A DNA stretch of 64,000 bases from Triticum aestivum (GCF_018294505.1 NC_057798.1:370656156-370720155); one strand, 5' to 3'; counted from the first letter of the stretch, positions 33,580 to 44,569 are shown. Translations and numbers: made by a program. The notes: generated from the sequence alone by a model not told the origin.

Positions 33580-34610
33580 GCCATTTTTGTCACGCACCTC
33601 CCCTCCCCACCCAGTGTGCGTTCATGGCCGGCCCGGAGGGCGTGACGCCTATGTTTTTTTTATTGCATTTCGTCTTTTGTCTTTTTTTTCTCATTTCTTT
33701 TTTTTTGTGTTTTTCCTTCTTTAAATTAATTTGAGATTTCCAAATTTCAAAACATTGCAAATTTTTTAAATCATGTTCGAGAAATCATAAAATATTTGTG
33801 ATTTCAAAAATGTGTGGGACATCATAAAAAATTCGCAGTTTTAACAATATTAGTGATTTTAGAAGAGTGATTGCAAATTCTTAAAAAATCAAAATTTCGA
33901 AAAAAATGACAGGAAATAAAACTATGTTCATGATTTTGAAAAATAATCGTGTATTCAAAACAAATTCATGAATATGACAAAAATGTCCACGAAATTTTAG
34001 AAAATATTGAAAAACTCAAAAAAATTGCAAGTTTGTGGTCGATGAGATTTGTTTTAAAAGTTTAAAAGTATGTCGTGCAACGGCAAGCTCATTGCCTTGG
34101 GATTTACCATGTCGACTACATTGCGATCACGTGGATATCGCATATGTTAGGGTATTGAGTCATACTTATTTGGCTAGAGTGTAATTCTTTATCCTCAAGT
34201 TCTGCAAATATTTCCCCTCTTTTTGTGATGCACCTCCCCTCCCCCAGTGCGTGTTCATGGGCCGGCACGCAGGGCGTGACTCCCCTATATTTTTTCATTT
34301 CATCTTTTGTATTTTTCTTTTATTTTCTCATTTCTTTTTTTTGTTTTCTCCTTTTTTAAATTAATTTGATATTTTCAAATTTCAAAACATTGCAAATTTT
34401 GAAAAACATGTTTGAGAAATCATAAAATGTTTTCAGAAATGTGTGTGAAATCATAAAATTTTCGCAGTTTCAATAAGTATTAGAATTTATAAAACTGTTC
34501 GGAAATTATAAAACATGTTCGTAACATCGCGAGTCACTGTGTTAAAATAGAGAACGCTCATATGTCAGGGTATTGAGTCAAACTTATTTGGCTAGCATGT
34601 AAATTTTTCT
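33580..34610 (+). repeat. Diverged internal duplication in Helitron G
   Basis: A block from GCACCTCCCCTCCC through TTTCAAAACATTGCAAATTT and beyond (33,596-33,860) recurs at 34,230-34,500. A second word, TATTGAGTCA.ACTTATTTGGCTAG, occurs at 34,152 and 34,570. The two offsets (about 634 and 418 bases) differ, so the copies have suffered indels or two separate duplications. Confidence 0.75.
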
Positions 34611-34638
34611 CTCCCGTTGCAACGCACGAGCATGTTTG

Positions 34639-34641
34639 CTA

Positions 34642-34683
<42 letters not shown>
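34639..34683. repeat. AAT microsatellite at the G/H Helitron junction
   Basis: CTAG of unit G runs into about 13 AAT units, then AAAGCACGGATTGGG, the header of the next unit without its TCTCTCCC start. Confidence 0.9.
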
Positions 34684-34685
<2 letters not shown>

Positions 34686-35950
34686 GCACGGATTGGGTCT
34701 CCGGGTTCACCATCGCGGCGTTTTTATAGAAAAGTCTTCTGATTTCTTGGTAATTCTACCCGCAGTCCTCCTAACAAGTCAATCCGAACCGGTACGCGAG
34801 GGAAAAAAGAAAAAACCCGCACGACGGCCTACCTCCCATCTCCACGCTCCAGCGCCCCGCCGACCCTTGACATGCGCCGCTGCAACCGGCCCCCGCCTCT
34901 TCGCCACCGCCGGCCACCGCTCGGCACCGTCCCTCTGCCGTGCGCCGCCCCCACCCCTGCTACTTTCCACCACCATCGCCGGCCACCGTCGCCGCCCCTC
35001 TGCTGCCACCGCTCGGCACATCCCCTCCGCCGTGCGCTGTCCCCACCCTGCTGCTTTCCACCATCGGCGACACTCGACACCGGCGCCGCACCTTCCCCCC
35101 AACTCCTCTCTGTCCTCATACTTTGCCGCCACCGCTTTTTATCAGCCGACCAACTCCGTCGAGTCCCACCCCTCCTTCCCCACATGAGCGCCTCCGGATC
35201 CTCCTCATCCTCTCTCTGTGTGTGCTCGATCTGGATCCACGCCTTTGCATCGGCGTTCTTTAAATCTCCGATGAACATCTCCCTCGATGGATGGAGCAGC
35301 ATCGCCGTCCACGTCCGCGTTCCCACGGTCGGATCCGTACCACCGTCGCCCGAGTCGGCGTTCCCACGGTCACGTTCCTCTCCACCATAGCCCGCGCCCG
35401 CCCGCGCTCATCCATCGCCGCATACTTAATGGCTTCGGTGACCACGGCGCCCTGTCTGCGACCCAGGCCTGCTTGGACGCCGGATGGATGGATACATGCC
35501 AAGCTCATCCTCGGTGCCCCGGCTGCGACCCATGGTTGATTGGCCGTTGGCTGGAAGGGGGCCTCCTGCTCCTCCTAACTAAGCTTGACGTGGGGCGGAC
35601 TGACAGCCTGGTGTGTGCGACCTGCGGACGGCACCCACTAAACGACGCATCTTCTTTTGTCGTCCTCATGCTCTCTGCCCTCAATTTGTTATCCTATCTC
35701 TCTGATTGTTGGCTACATGCGCAGGTGTTTCAGGCATTACCGCATGGGCGGTGACTTGCATCTAGTAGGAGGCAGCAAGAAGCAGTGACGATTCTGAACT
35801 AGCTGCTATTAATGCGCACCCTCCCCTCTCATCTAGGAGTACGTACATGGATTGTCAACGGCCAAACTACTCTCTTGATTCTTTCTTTTGCGTTTTCAGT
35901 TTCCACTAACAATCCATATTTGGTAAACCGTGAACCCTGTTCATGAGCAT
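34680..35950 (+). mobile_element. Helitron-like unit H, right end missing
   Basis: The family header (AAAGCACGGATTGGGTCTCC, then CGCGGCGTTTTTATAGAAAA and CTACCCGCAGTCC) is present, followed by a GC-rich fragment. No hairpin plus CTAG end is found before sequence turns mitochondrial near 36.7 kb, nor after it. The unit is therefore truncated in the window, plausibly split by the mitochondrial insertion. Its right boundary here is approximate. Confidence 0.7.
34800..35770 (+). pseudogene. GC-rich captured gene fragment in Helitron H
   Basis: A CCGCC-rich block opens several overlapping frames on both strands (for example 34872-35390 plus and 34829-35326 minus). From about 35,260 composition is less extreme, and a frame 35287-35754 includes ARPPALIHRRILNGFGDHGA. 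I do not recognise a domain. A 5' UTR plus first exon of a grass gene is the likeliest source. Confidence 0.4.
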
Positions 35951-36690
35951 CCGCCAACAACCTATTTGATGTTATGCATACGACGGATTGAGATACAGTC
36001 TAATATTCAGGTCAAACTCTTACCTCTGTTTAGAAAATCAATATGAAGAAATAGGTGTATCTGATGTACGATCTGCACTTAAGAACAAGTGTGCCTGTTG
36101 TTCCAAGCCGCCGGCGATGACAGCCAAAGAGTCGGCGAGGGTCAATGGTCCATTTGGTTTCGTGGGGATTATTCAGTAAAATGTGATCTACACTGAAGCC
36201 AATCCGATCGAGGTGAACGGAAGTTGGTAGATTATTCCGGCGACGGGGCTTCTGCTTGTGCGGCTCTACATTCACGAAGTAGGCACTCCTCTTCCTTTAG
36301 AGGAAGGTGAATCTGCGCGATCGTTCACTGAAAATCATGTATTGTGGAATAGTGAGGGAGGAGATACTCTTCAACAAATCTTCTCCGATTATACGGAAGC
36401 CGGGGACGCAAGCGAATTCGTCGCAATAGCCACCAATCTGGCGAAGCGGTTTCGCCGCGCCGACCTCGGTGAACCGGATTCTCTCGACCCCGATGCGCCT
36501 TTGGAAGAGCAGGAGGCTCATTCCACGGGATCCCTTGAAAGCACAAAAGCAAATGATGGGGCGAACGAGGCAAGCCCGTCTTCTTCGCGGAAGCGTAAAA
36601 GGTGGGGTGATGATTCGGGGTCCGAAGATGATGGTAAGGTAAATCAAAGGTTTTCATTTACCTTATCATCGTCATAACTTTCTTATCTAT
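35950..36690. other. Junction zone between nuclear and mitochondrial DNA
   Basis: Left of here the sequence is Helitron H. Right of about 36,700 it has the texture of plant mitochondrial spacer. The change point cannot be fixed by eye, because 36,060-36,680 holds an unassigned frame (next entry). No target duplication or microhomology could be identified. Confidence 0.5.
36258..36677 (+). CDS. Unassigned 139-codon ORF with acidic and basic C-terminal tracts
   Basis: The frame starts MRLYIHEVGTPLPLEEGESA and ends KVNQRFSFTLSSS. The centre is acidic and Ala/Glu-rich. Residues near 108-125 are SSSRKRKRWGDDSGSEDD, a basic cluster then an acidic one, like a nuclear-localisation signal followed by a casein-kinase-type acidic run. 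This is unusual for a mitochondrial ORF and suggests a captured nuclear exon, or an mtDNA ORF of nuclear origin. The frame is also open upstream of the ATG for at least 15 codons. It lies in the junction zone, so its genome of origin is unclear. I do not recognise the family. Confidence 0.35.
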   Translation: MRLYIHEVGTPLPLEEGESARSFTENHVLWNSEGGDTLQQIFSDYTEAGDASEFVAIATNLAKRFRRADLGEPDSLDPDAPLEEQEAHSTGSLESTKANDGANEASPSSSRKRKRWGDDSGSEDDGKVNQRFSFTLSSS

Positions 36691-37888
36691 TTGTGTGTGC
36701 TATTAGAAAGGGAAATTCGATACAACCAACGCGCAAAACCTTCCGTCTTTCCTATGAAAACAACTTTCGCCTGGATAGAATAGTTAGCCAACATGAATTC
36801 CTGCTTATTGTCCTTCCTACCCATAAGTGAGAGCAAGGCCGAAGTAGATTCTCTGACCTCTGCCCTGGAACCCCACATCGGGAGGCTGCCAATACGTACT
36901 GCTATTTGACCTCGATACCCAGTCCGCTGATAAGAAAACTTCTGTTTCACTTAGGTGATGCCAGTGTGGAAGAGGAGATTCGAGCCTCATAAGTGAATAC
37001 GGAAATCCATCTGAACTGGTATCCATCCCTGGTAAGTAAGCTTCCTCGCTCGGTTTGTTTGCTATTGCTATAGTTCGATCCTTAAAGAGAATCACTGGCC
37101 CGACTATCTCGAGGGATGGGATGAGAATTGGAGTGAGAATAGGAATTGGAGAACAGAAGCAAGTGTGGAAAATGTTACTAATGTCAATTAAAAGAGTTGG
37201 CATCGGATCAGTGGTGTCGTTCGGATAGAGGGAACGAATAGTGGGTGGAATCCAAAAATCTTCTTTCCTTTTGGGGATGAGAGCGACTACACTACATAAT
37301 TGGAACTTGCCTTTGCTTTATTGCCTTAGCTTCATTGGTATTGGAATGAATTGTCTTCTATGTGGAGATCCAAGGCTTGGTTTTCTAGCTAGAAAGCCAT
37401 TGCTAGCATCTGTTTGATTGCTGGGTTGAGTTAGCAAGTTATTTATTATCCATTGGCCACATCACGATAGCCGTACTAGAACTTGACTTTCCCATTCTTG
37501 AGCCTGGCCACTACTTTGTTTGATTTTCTTGTCCGGGGTTGATGGATTTGCTGCTCTAAGGCATTGGAGGTTTAAAATTAGCATCTCGTAATGATCAGGA
37601 TCTCTTGCCAGGTTAGGATAGCATCCATTCACTAATCGAAATCCGCTTTTCATTCTTGTTTATGGATATGGATCTGTTGTATCTGCTGGAGCTTGCCCCG
37701 GGCATTCAAGCAAGAATTTCCTGCTCCCTGTTCTCCGATAGATCTGCTCTACATTCCGGACTGGCCGGCCTATTATCACAACTTGTGATTCCCTGAAAGC
37801 CTAGCTATCAACCATCGACCGAGGATCAAGAGCAAGTTCATTTTCCAAATCCATATTCTGGTCTCTGGGCAAGGAAGTGAAGCACAAC
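36691..37888. other. Mitochondrial spacer, no gene recognised
   Basis: Mixed-composition sequence with short overlapping ORFs on both strands (longest 128 codons, 36817-37203 minus). None matches a mitochondrial gene I know. Treated as spacer. Confidence 0.5.
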
Positions 37889-38364
37889 TGTGTTTCTGGG
37901 GAAGCAGGTTTTCGCTCTTCCTTCGACTTCGATATATGTTATTTCTGAGGAATGTTACTAATCCGAGTAGTAGTTGTTGTTGTTGATGGACGACTAGTTC
38001 GAGTAGTCGTTGTTGATGCCAGTCCAGTGTGGGTAGACGAACTAACCTAACCGTCAACTAAAAACAAGCTGTAGAAATGGGGATCAATGGCAGAATTTAC
38101 ATATAAGTTCTAAGTAAAGGTTTCAGGACTCAGTGGAAGTGATCCGGTAGACCAGTCAAAGAAAAGATTGATCAACCACTCACAACTGGAATCAAGCAAT
38201 CCTATCCCAACAACCCAAGATCTTAGACTCGGCTAGGGATCATTTCTATCTCTATCTCTTGTGACCTGGAGAACTGCACTTTGAAACAGGCATGTCAATC
38301 AGAAACAGCCACAGGAAGCCCTCGGATTGAAGCTGAATCCGCCGTTCCGGGTCGGCAGGAAGGT
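37889..38364. repeat. Dispersed mitochondrial repeat, copy 1 (476 bp)
   Basis: This matches 59266-59736 from TGTGTTTCTGGGGAAGC through TCGGCAGGAAGGTA in direct orientation. Differences are a few percent: substitutions plus a short indel in a GTAGTTGTTGTT microsatellite. Repeats of this size mediate recombination in plant mtDNA. Short minus-strand frames in both copies (MTVRLVRLPTLDWHQQRLLE) are probably by-products. Confidence 0.93.
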
Positions 38365-39320
38365 ACCAGGCCAGAAATCTCAGGAAAAGCAGTTTTTCTT
38401 TAGTGAATTGACGCGATCTATCCTTTGTTATCAACCCAATGAGTAACGTATAATGTGTAGAAGACAAATGGAAGCTTTATAGCACATTCCCTCTCTTTAT
38501 CGGGATTTCCTTCAACGGGTTTCAAAAGTGAGTTCTAGGGAAGATTCGTCTAAAGAAACAGGGCTTGTCCCAAAGCCAACTCATAACAGGCTCCCTGACT
38601 CACAGAATAAAGATAGATTTCCTTGCATCGGGACTTGCTTCTCTTTTCACATCCGAGGATCGATTTCAAGAACATGGTCAACTTCCATTCGATTCGCACT
38701 CTTGATGAAACGCATCGCTCCGCACTCTTGTTCGAAACTCTACTCTGGAGAAGGGCCCCCGGCTAAAGAGAAAGATCTGATCTGTCTTGTCCCTTGGGAT
38801 CTTAAGTGTGGAAAGAGTCTAGTCTCTTTCATTGCCAACAGTGAGTGTAGGCTATCTTTCTACCCGGATAGGAGTGCGCGCTAGAAATCTCTTCTCTTCT
38901 CTTCAGCAATAGTGGATTTCTGAAGCAAAGGTCGAGTACTACTGATTCCCCATTGGCCAGGCCCCAGCGTAAAATGGATCTCTGATCTTGCCATTCCTTC
39001 AGATCTGGAAGTTTGCATTTTCTTCGGAATGTAAAATAACGTATCAAAGATTGGTTTTTGAGTAAGGAATTGTAGCATGGGCAGGCAATCTCTTCGATTG
39101 ATTCCCCTCCAGGAATTACTTGAATTAATTAGCCGGCCCACGGAGTGAAATATCGAACTTAACCTATAAATAACTAGTATCTCAAAAACCAAATAAAAGG
39201 CTTTCTTTTAAGCTTGTTAATGGAATTCCACAGGAGTCAAGCGCTAGCAAAGAAGAATTGGAAAGCCTTTTTAGTCGCTACCAACTTGGTTTGATCCAAT
39301 AAATTAAGATTAAGGTATCT
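38365..39320. other. Mitochondrial spacer, no gene recognised
   Basis: Short ORFs only (38528-38884 plus; 38881-39192 minus). No RNA gene or intron domain was identified. Confidence 0.45.
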
Positions 39321-39551
39321 TGCTAAAACAAGCTTTCTGCAATTGCTACCGAAACGGAGCAACTGCAAAATGAGATTGAAGGGCACCGTAGAGTGCTAAA
39401 CAACCAGTTGAGAAGTGTTAAAACAATGGATCCTGCAAAGAAAGAAGCGCACATTCGCGCTACCAGAGAGCGCATAGAGGGTTTGGAGGAGAGGCAGGAA
39501 GCGCTGTGGGTGGAGCAGCAAGTGCTCTTTATTCGTCTAGCATCTCGCTAG
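39321..39551 (+). CDS. Short coiled-coil ORF
   Basis: From a stop at about 39,325 the frame is open through SAIATETEQLQNEIEGHRRV and QLRSVK to an ATG at 39426, then MDPAKKEAHIRATRERIEGL and a tail ending RLASR and TAG at 39551. From the ATG it is 41 codons. Charged residues and heptad-spaced Leu/Ile strongly suggest a coiled coil across the whole open stretch. No ATG lies upstream in frame, so the longer part may be a truncated gene piece. It could be a scrap of a nuclear protein in mitochondrial spacer. Family unknown. Confidence 0.4.
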
Positions 39552-40523
39552 AATAGAAGAGCCCGTAGACTCTTTTTAGTTTTCTAAGGTTGGTTTAAAT
39601 TCAATAAGTGTCTGGAGACATTTGTTTTCATGTCAGGTGTTCTTTGTCTTAGTTTGATTCTGATCTACTCCTATGCTAAGTGTCTTTGTTTGGTTTGATT
39701 TCTTGTGTTTGCATGTATGGGCTAGCCGTCAGTGTTCAATGCTTATGTTAATATAATAACGCCAAAATGTGCTGCAAATTCATGTTCAAGTTGAAATAAG
39801 GCCGAAGGGCTAAGTGTACTACTGGAGATTATATATTCCAGCTCTGAAGTTTCCTTTTGAGCCCCCGTTCTACTATGGTTTTGATTCTAGTTGAAGCGTG
39901 CGACCATCTATTCAGATGAGGAGACCGAGTAAGAAACCACTACGCGGAGAGCAAACAGATCAATCTCTATCTATGAGTTTCTCAACCAAGATCCACTATT
40001 CAACCAAGACCCGCTAACTAATACTTTTACGCGAGCTTAGTTATTGGAAGTTGCAGCCGAGGAACTCTTATCCCTTGTCACAGTTGTTGCAGCACAAGGC
40101 TTTGTCGCGATTGGGTCATATGTCAGTACTCTCACATTCCCCGTGGTCTCCCTAGTATGCTGAGCTGAACTGAAGTGAAGTGAAGCTGCGGGCGATGATG
40201 GACTGATCCCATGCTATTCAGGCGCCTGACAACGCTGGCTCCGACGGTGATGAGTCTAACAGTGGCTCAGATGTTTCTCTTCCTGATCCTTCAAGGTCCC
40301 CCGTTCCAGACATCGTCCAAAGGCCGTTGGCGCTCTCCCATCTGACAGTGCGGGCTCTGCGTGTCGCCTATGGCAACACTACCCGAGTGGTCTATTGCAT
40401 AGTGGATCCACGGGTACCCCGTCGCTGCTTCATTTTTATCAACATCCGGTAAGCAGAATAGACAGAGAACTGTCCCGATTTCTCGTAATGCCAGGCCCAA
40501 AAGTCCTCCATCCGCATAGCAGC
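39552..40523. other. Mitochondrial spacer, partly nuclear-like
   Basis: Mostly unassigned. At about 40,220-40,440 one plus frame reads AGSDGDESNSGSDVSLPDPS and VRALRVAYGNTTRVVYCIVD without a start, possibly another transferred nuclear exon or part of the adjacent retroelement piece. Confidence 0.4.
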
Positions 40524-40700
40524 AAAAGTAGGCATTTCTTTGATACTTACTCACCTGTGGCTAGATTTACCACCATTCGAGTACTACTATCACGGGCTGC
40601 CTCGCACGGTCTTCTCGTTCATCAGATGGGCAGACGGCTTTCCTTAATGGGGAGTTGGATGAGGAAATTTACATGGAGCAGCCAGATCAAGAGTACCCGC
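40524..40700 (+). pseudogene. Copia reverse transcriptase fragment in mitochondrial DNA
   Basis: The frame gives FFDTYSPVARFTTIRVLLSR and ASHGLLVHQM, then after a deletion of about eight bases TAFLNGELDEEIYMEQP in another frame. This is the start of the Copia RT domain (SPVAR..TIR motif, then DVKTAFLNGELDEEIYMEQP). The deletion removes the Asp of the DVKTAF motif, so it is dead. It is unlike the nuclear Copia at 11-13 kb in sequence and so is a separate transfer. Confidence 0.88.
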
Positions 40701-43700
40701 GCATTCGCCTAACCCCGAATTTTTTCGATCAAAATGAAGATTTTTTAGAAAATAAGCCCAAAAAGCATCTGACCTTGAAAAGAATCACCAGTTACTTGAT
40801 CCATCCCTGCGGTAAGTGGGAACGAATGTGACAACCGATGGTAGTAGGATTTCCACAGGTTGAGCTCCTTATCTTTTGACTTTTCTAAGGATAGCCGAGT
40901 AGATATACTCAAATGGGATGAATCGAGCACGAGAAATCACTAGGCACAGGGGAGCCGTAAGGAAGAGGAGTAATATCGTTCTAAAGTTCGCGAATTCGAT
41001 TCATTTTGGAATCGATAAGTGAACACGGAATCTCGTCTTGTTCCCCTTGGTTCCGAGTCGATTTCGCTTGTCGAAATCATTCAATCCATAAGTTTTTGTT
41101 TTTTCGATCGGATTCCTTCAAGAAAGTATCGGAAAGCAAAAAGGGACTCGTTCACCGTATCACGTCCAATACAGCTATGCCACAAGTTGACCTAACCAAT
41201 TGGTAAACAAAACCCAAGTTAACGGATCGACCTAGGAATAGGATGAATAGAACCATTGAATCGTCACCCAATGGAGCAGAGAGCCTTCCTTTAAGAAAGA
41301 AATAACTCCCTACAACAACCGTGTTTCGAAACTCGATTCATTATCATACGATAAATTGCATGAAAAGAACCTTCATTCCTACAGAGAGGTTGAAGCTAAG
41401 TTTCAAGACCTAGTACGGGCAAAGCGCAGTTCAAAACCGAAAGGATCAAAGAAAAGGGAATATCATGAAGGTAAGCACATTCTATTTTTCTTAATTGACA
41501 AAGCAAAGGGAGTTATCAACCCTTTTTTCTGAAACCCTATAACGGCTAGTTCCCAATGCTCGGCTTCCTACCTCCTCTAACAAAATCAAAGGTAATATCC
41601 TCCGTTTTCCAAGAAGATAAGTTCTACGGCAAAGGATGTCAACGGAACAGTTTCGGCAAAGGCAAAGCCCGGGAGAAATCCAATAGCGTATGGCGATAAT
41701 GTCATCCCCACCGAATCCTCATCTTCAAAGCATTTTCTTGCAAGGGCCTATCGCGAAAGAACTCAAGCCAATACTTTTTCATTTTCATGTAGTAGATCCT
41801 AGGAAACATACGTACGAGATATTTACAACCCTTCTTTGGCAAGGGTATCCGGTAAAAGGAGGACGGTTCCTAATCTTTTGATCGGCAAAGGGTTCGATGC
41901 ATTAGTTTTCGACTATGAACGAGTCAATCAGCTAGATCTACTTATGGCAAACGACACCTTCCTTTCCCAGCCAATGGTACGTAAGGTAATGGTTGTTCTT
42001 GAAGTTCAGATCAGGGAATACCCTAGGTTTCGGCTTTTTCCACGGTTCCGTAACGGTAGGTTTCGGCTCCTCACTACATCCCTTCCGCTCCTACTAAGGA
42101 CGCTGCTGAACCGATAGAATTTGCCGAGCGAGCACAACTATAACTTATGGTATTTGACCAGTGTTAAGCATTAGCCATCCAGGGAATGAAACTATGCGAC
42201 TACCTGCGCTGTCACACGGCTCCATTTGTCGAAGAAAGGGATAACTGCCATTAAGGCAATGAAATTGACGAGGAAGAGTCAGGAGTTTGGCTGCGCCAAA
42301 GCAGAGGAACGGAGGGAAGCAGCCGCCGCTGCACGGGTCCTGCGCATTATCAAAACCAGGCAATGTAGTCAATGAACAAAAGTTTCGTTTACCACTGGGG
42401 TTCTTCATATGCACAGTCAGCTCAGGTAACGTCCAGAGGTGTTAATACAAAGCAAGAATTGGATTCTAAGCATTGCCATTTCGTGTTCAGAAGTCTGAAG
42501 CACATCATTTGCGGGAAGCAGCGAGGAAGAAAAGCGTACCGTATTGACGGTAGTGCAGAATGATCTCCGTCACGATATCGTACGTATCTCCAGAGCACGA
42601 ACGTACGGTATACAATCGAGTTGCCCGACGTCGGACACAAAAAACTTTCGAGCACCCTGTTCATTTAGCCTCTTAATCGATGGAAAGAAAATAGAGGTCT
42701 GCAGCAAACAAGAGCAAGCGACACTAAACTACAGTAGTGATAAATTGGTGGAACCTTCTGATAAAATGACAGATTGGAAACCAACACGTCCAGAAAGTCT
42801 GAAGGATAAGGCTTCTCTCGTCCAAAGAACAGTACTGAAGGCGAAAGATACTCCAAAATATGTCATTGGATCCAGCTGCAACAATGAAGAGCACCGTCTT
42901 GAAGAAATCACTTGCTGCTTCCTCCACCATGTTCTCCAGTATCTGGTCTTTTCGAAGTAGCTTATTAGCTGATAAGCACTAGCTGAGGCATCTAGCTGAT
43001 GAGGTAATCTCTGCATATAATACCAACCAAGTTGGTTGTTGTTACTACATGCTGCGAGCATTTGGGAAAATGACAGAAACATAAAATGGGTTTCTAGCTG
43101 CATAAGCACAATTATACAGAAAGCAGTCTCCTTTATTCGTATCTGGGGAAAGGGCTGGTTCTCCAAATTCTCTTTAAAGAATGTTAAAGCAGTACTATAA
43201 TTTTCTGGTGAAATGGAAAGTGGTTGCTACCATATTGTTTGTAGTGATTACATCATAATCCTCATCTTCAAAGCAAGGCTATCCACCAGGGCTTCCAATG
43301 CTAGGCTAACCTCGGCAAAGAACCCAAGGGATTTGCAAATTCTTGAATCGATAGACTTTCGTACAACGGCAAACAAACAGACGCGATAGAGGGTTTTACG
43401 CTACTTCACAGTCAGCAGCAAGAGTGGATGGTATAACTCTAGCCAGCAGGCGGGAGGGAACGAAGCTCTTTCCTGATCTTGAGCTAGAATCCCTGACGTT
43501 GGTTGATTTAGCTGTGGTGTAGCTTAGGATCTTAAAGCTATGCAGCTGGGTTGATCCCTATCAATGGAATGGAGCTTATCAACTCATGAATAGCATGGAT
43601 CGCCTTCTACTATACCGGGCTAAGGTGCAACAATGGAAGCATACCATGGATAATCCAGAGATACATCCTACCTATGCCGAGAGCACAAAGATCAAGCTAA

Positions 43701-44344
43701 GTAAACATGTCTAGTTAAAGCCCACTGGAGTAAGGAAAATACAATAGGTTGCTTTTTTCCCACCATACCTGGCAATGATTGGTATCCCTTGATATGTTAA
43801 CACAAACTAACCAGTTGTCCCTTCCCCTATAGGGGTTTCCTATATGGATTCGTTCCCCTGAGCATCTTCCATGCATTGACGTATATGAGCGTAGTTATCA
43901 GGTACGCCGGGAGATGGATTCTATCCCCGGGGATAGTGATTGATGGCATAGAGTTTTGGTAGAAAACTCGTATCAAAATCATACCAAAAGAAAGTCTCGA
44001 TTCGAGGAACGGAATACAGGTCCATGATAGAACACAGACCGGTAAGAGAAAGGAAAGTAAGCATAGTCTTCATTGAACCGGAAGAACAATTAGATTTTCC
44101 GTCAACAAAGTAACGCTGTGCAAACTCATCTGATCCCTGTTTGGGACTTCTTCTTCATGTCACGAGCCAGAATCGAACCGACACTTTCCAGATGCATGGT
44201 CCGGATAGATACCTATCAGATCGCGACTTTGATTTCTTAGTTCAAGAGGAGACCTCCCTTTCCTAGCGACTTTGTTTACTCATCGCTAGTAAGACTGTCT
44301 GCTGATCCCAGGAGATCAGGACTCGTACAAGTATCTGACGTGAT
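40701..44344. other. Mitochondrial spacer, no gene recognised
   Basis: Several frames of 60-140 codons (41690-41881, 41836-42117, 42372-42563, 42544-42960, all plus) resemble no mitochondrial gene I know. The 42544-42960 frame has ordinary composition (KIEVCSKQEQATLNYSSDKL) and might be a transferred nuclear exon. At about 44,160-44,200 the minus strand reads GTGTCGGTTCGATTCTGGC, a lone T-arm-like sequence. Confidence 0.4.
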
Positions 44345-44419
44345 TAGGCAGGGACATGATTCGAACCTGCAGTCTTCAGGTCATGAGCCTGATGAGTTGA
44401 CCAATTCCTCTCCCTCGCT
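44345..44419 (-). tRNA. trnfM: Degenerate tRNA-fMet (CAU)
   Basis: The minus strand has the D-arm and anticodon region of mitochondrial initiator tRNA: GGAATTGGTCAACTCATC, then anticodon loop with CAT in GGCTCATGACC, then GCAGGTTCGAATCATGT. The anticodon stem is intact. The acceptor stem has an A.C mismatch and a G.T pair (AGCGAGG against CCCTGCC), base 8 is G in place of the near-universal T, and the T-stem has a G.A mismatch (CAGG against CATG). These defects indicate a decayed copy. It is either a pseudogene in the donor mitochondrion or decay after nuclear transfer. Confidence 0.8.
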
Positions 44420-44569
44420 TCTTCCCCTGATCTTTCTTTCCCTCTTCCCATAAACATTGATTCTCTCTCCTAACCACTCTTAAATATGTGAAATACACGG
44501 AATCGATCCAAAACTACAAGCAAGGGAATCAACTCTTATTGCCGTAAAGGAAAAATAACCCCTTTCCTT

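Larger units (their letters stand above)
33307..34642 (+). mobile_element. Helitron-like unit G, compact and complete
   Basis: The left end TCTCTACCTCTCTACCTAATA follows A at 33306. The right end has hairpin CCCGTTGCAACGCACGAG at 34613-34630 (one mismatch) and CTAG at 34639-34642, followed by T. It is 1336 bp, has no coding capacity, and contains a tRNA-like SINE head and an internal duplication. Its header (TAGGTTTCTGTCGTACATCA) resembles unit A more than the others. Confidence 0.82.

Noticed and set aside
34779..35390. Long overlapping ORFs (100-170 codons) on both strands
   Set aside because: Extreme CCG bias removes stop codons in several frames at once; no domain or consistent start supports any of them.
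44157..44240. Second tRNA upstream of tRNA-fMet
   Set aside because: Only a T-arm-like GTGTCGGTTCGATTCTGGC is seen on the minus strand; no D-arm, anticodon stem or acceptor pairing could be made.
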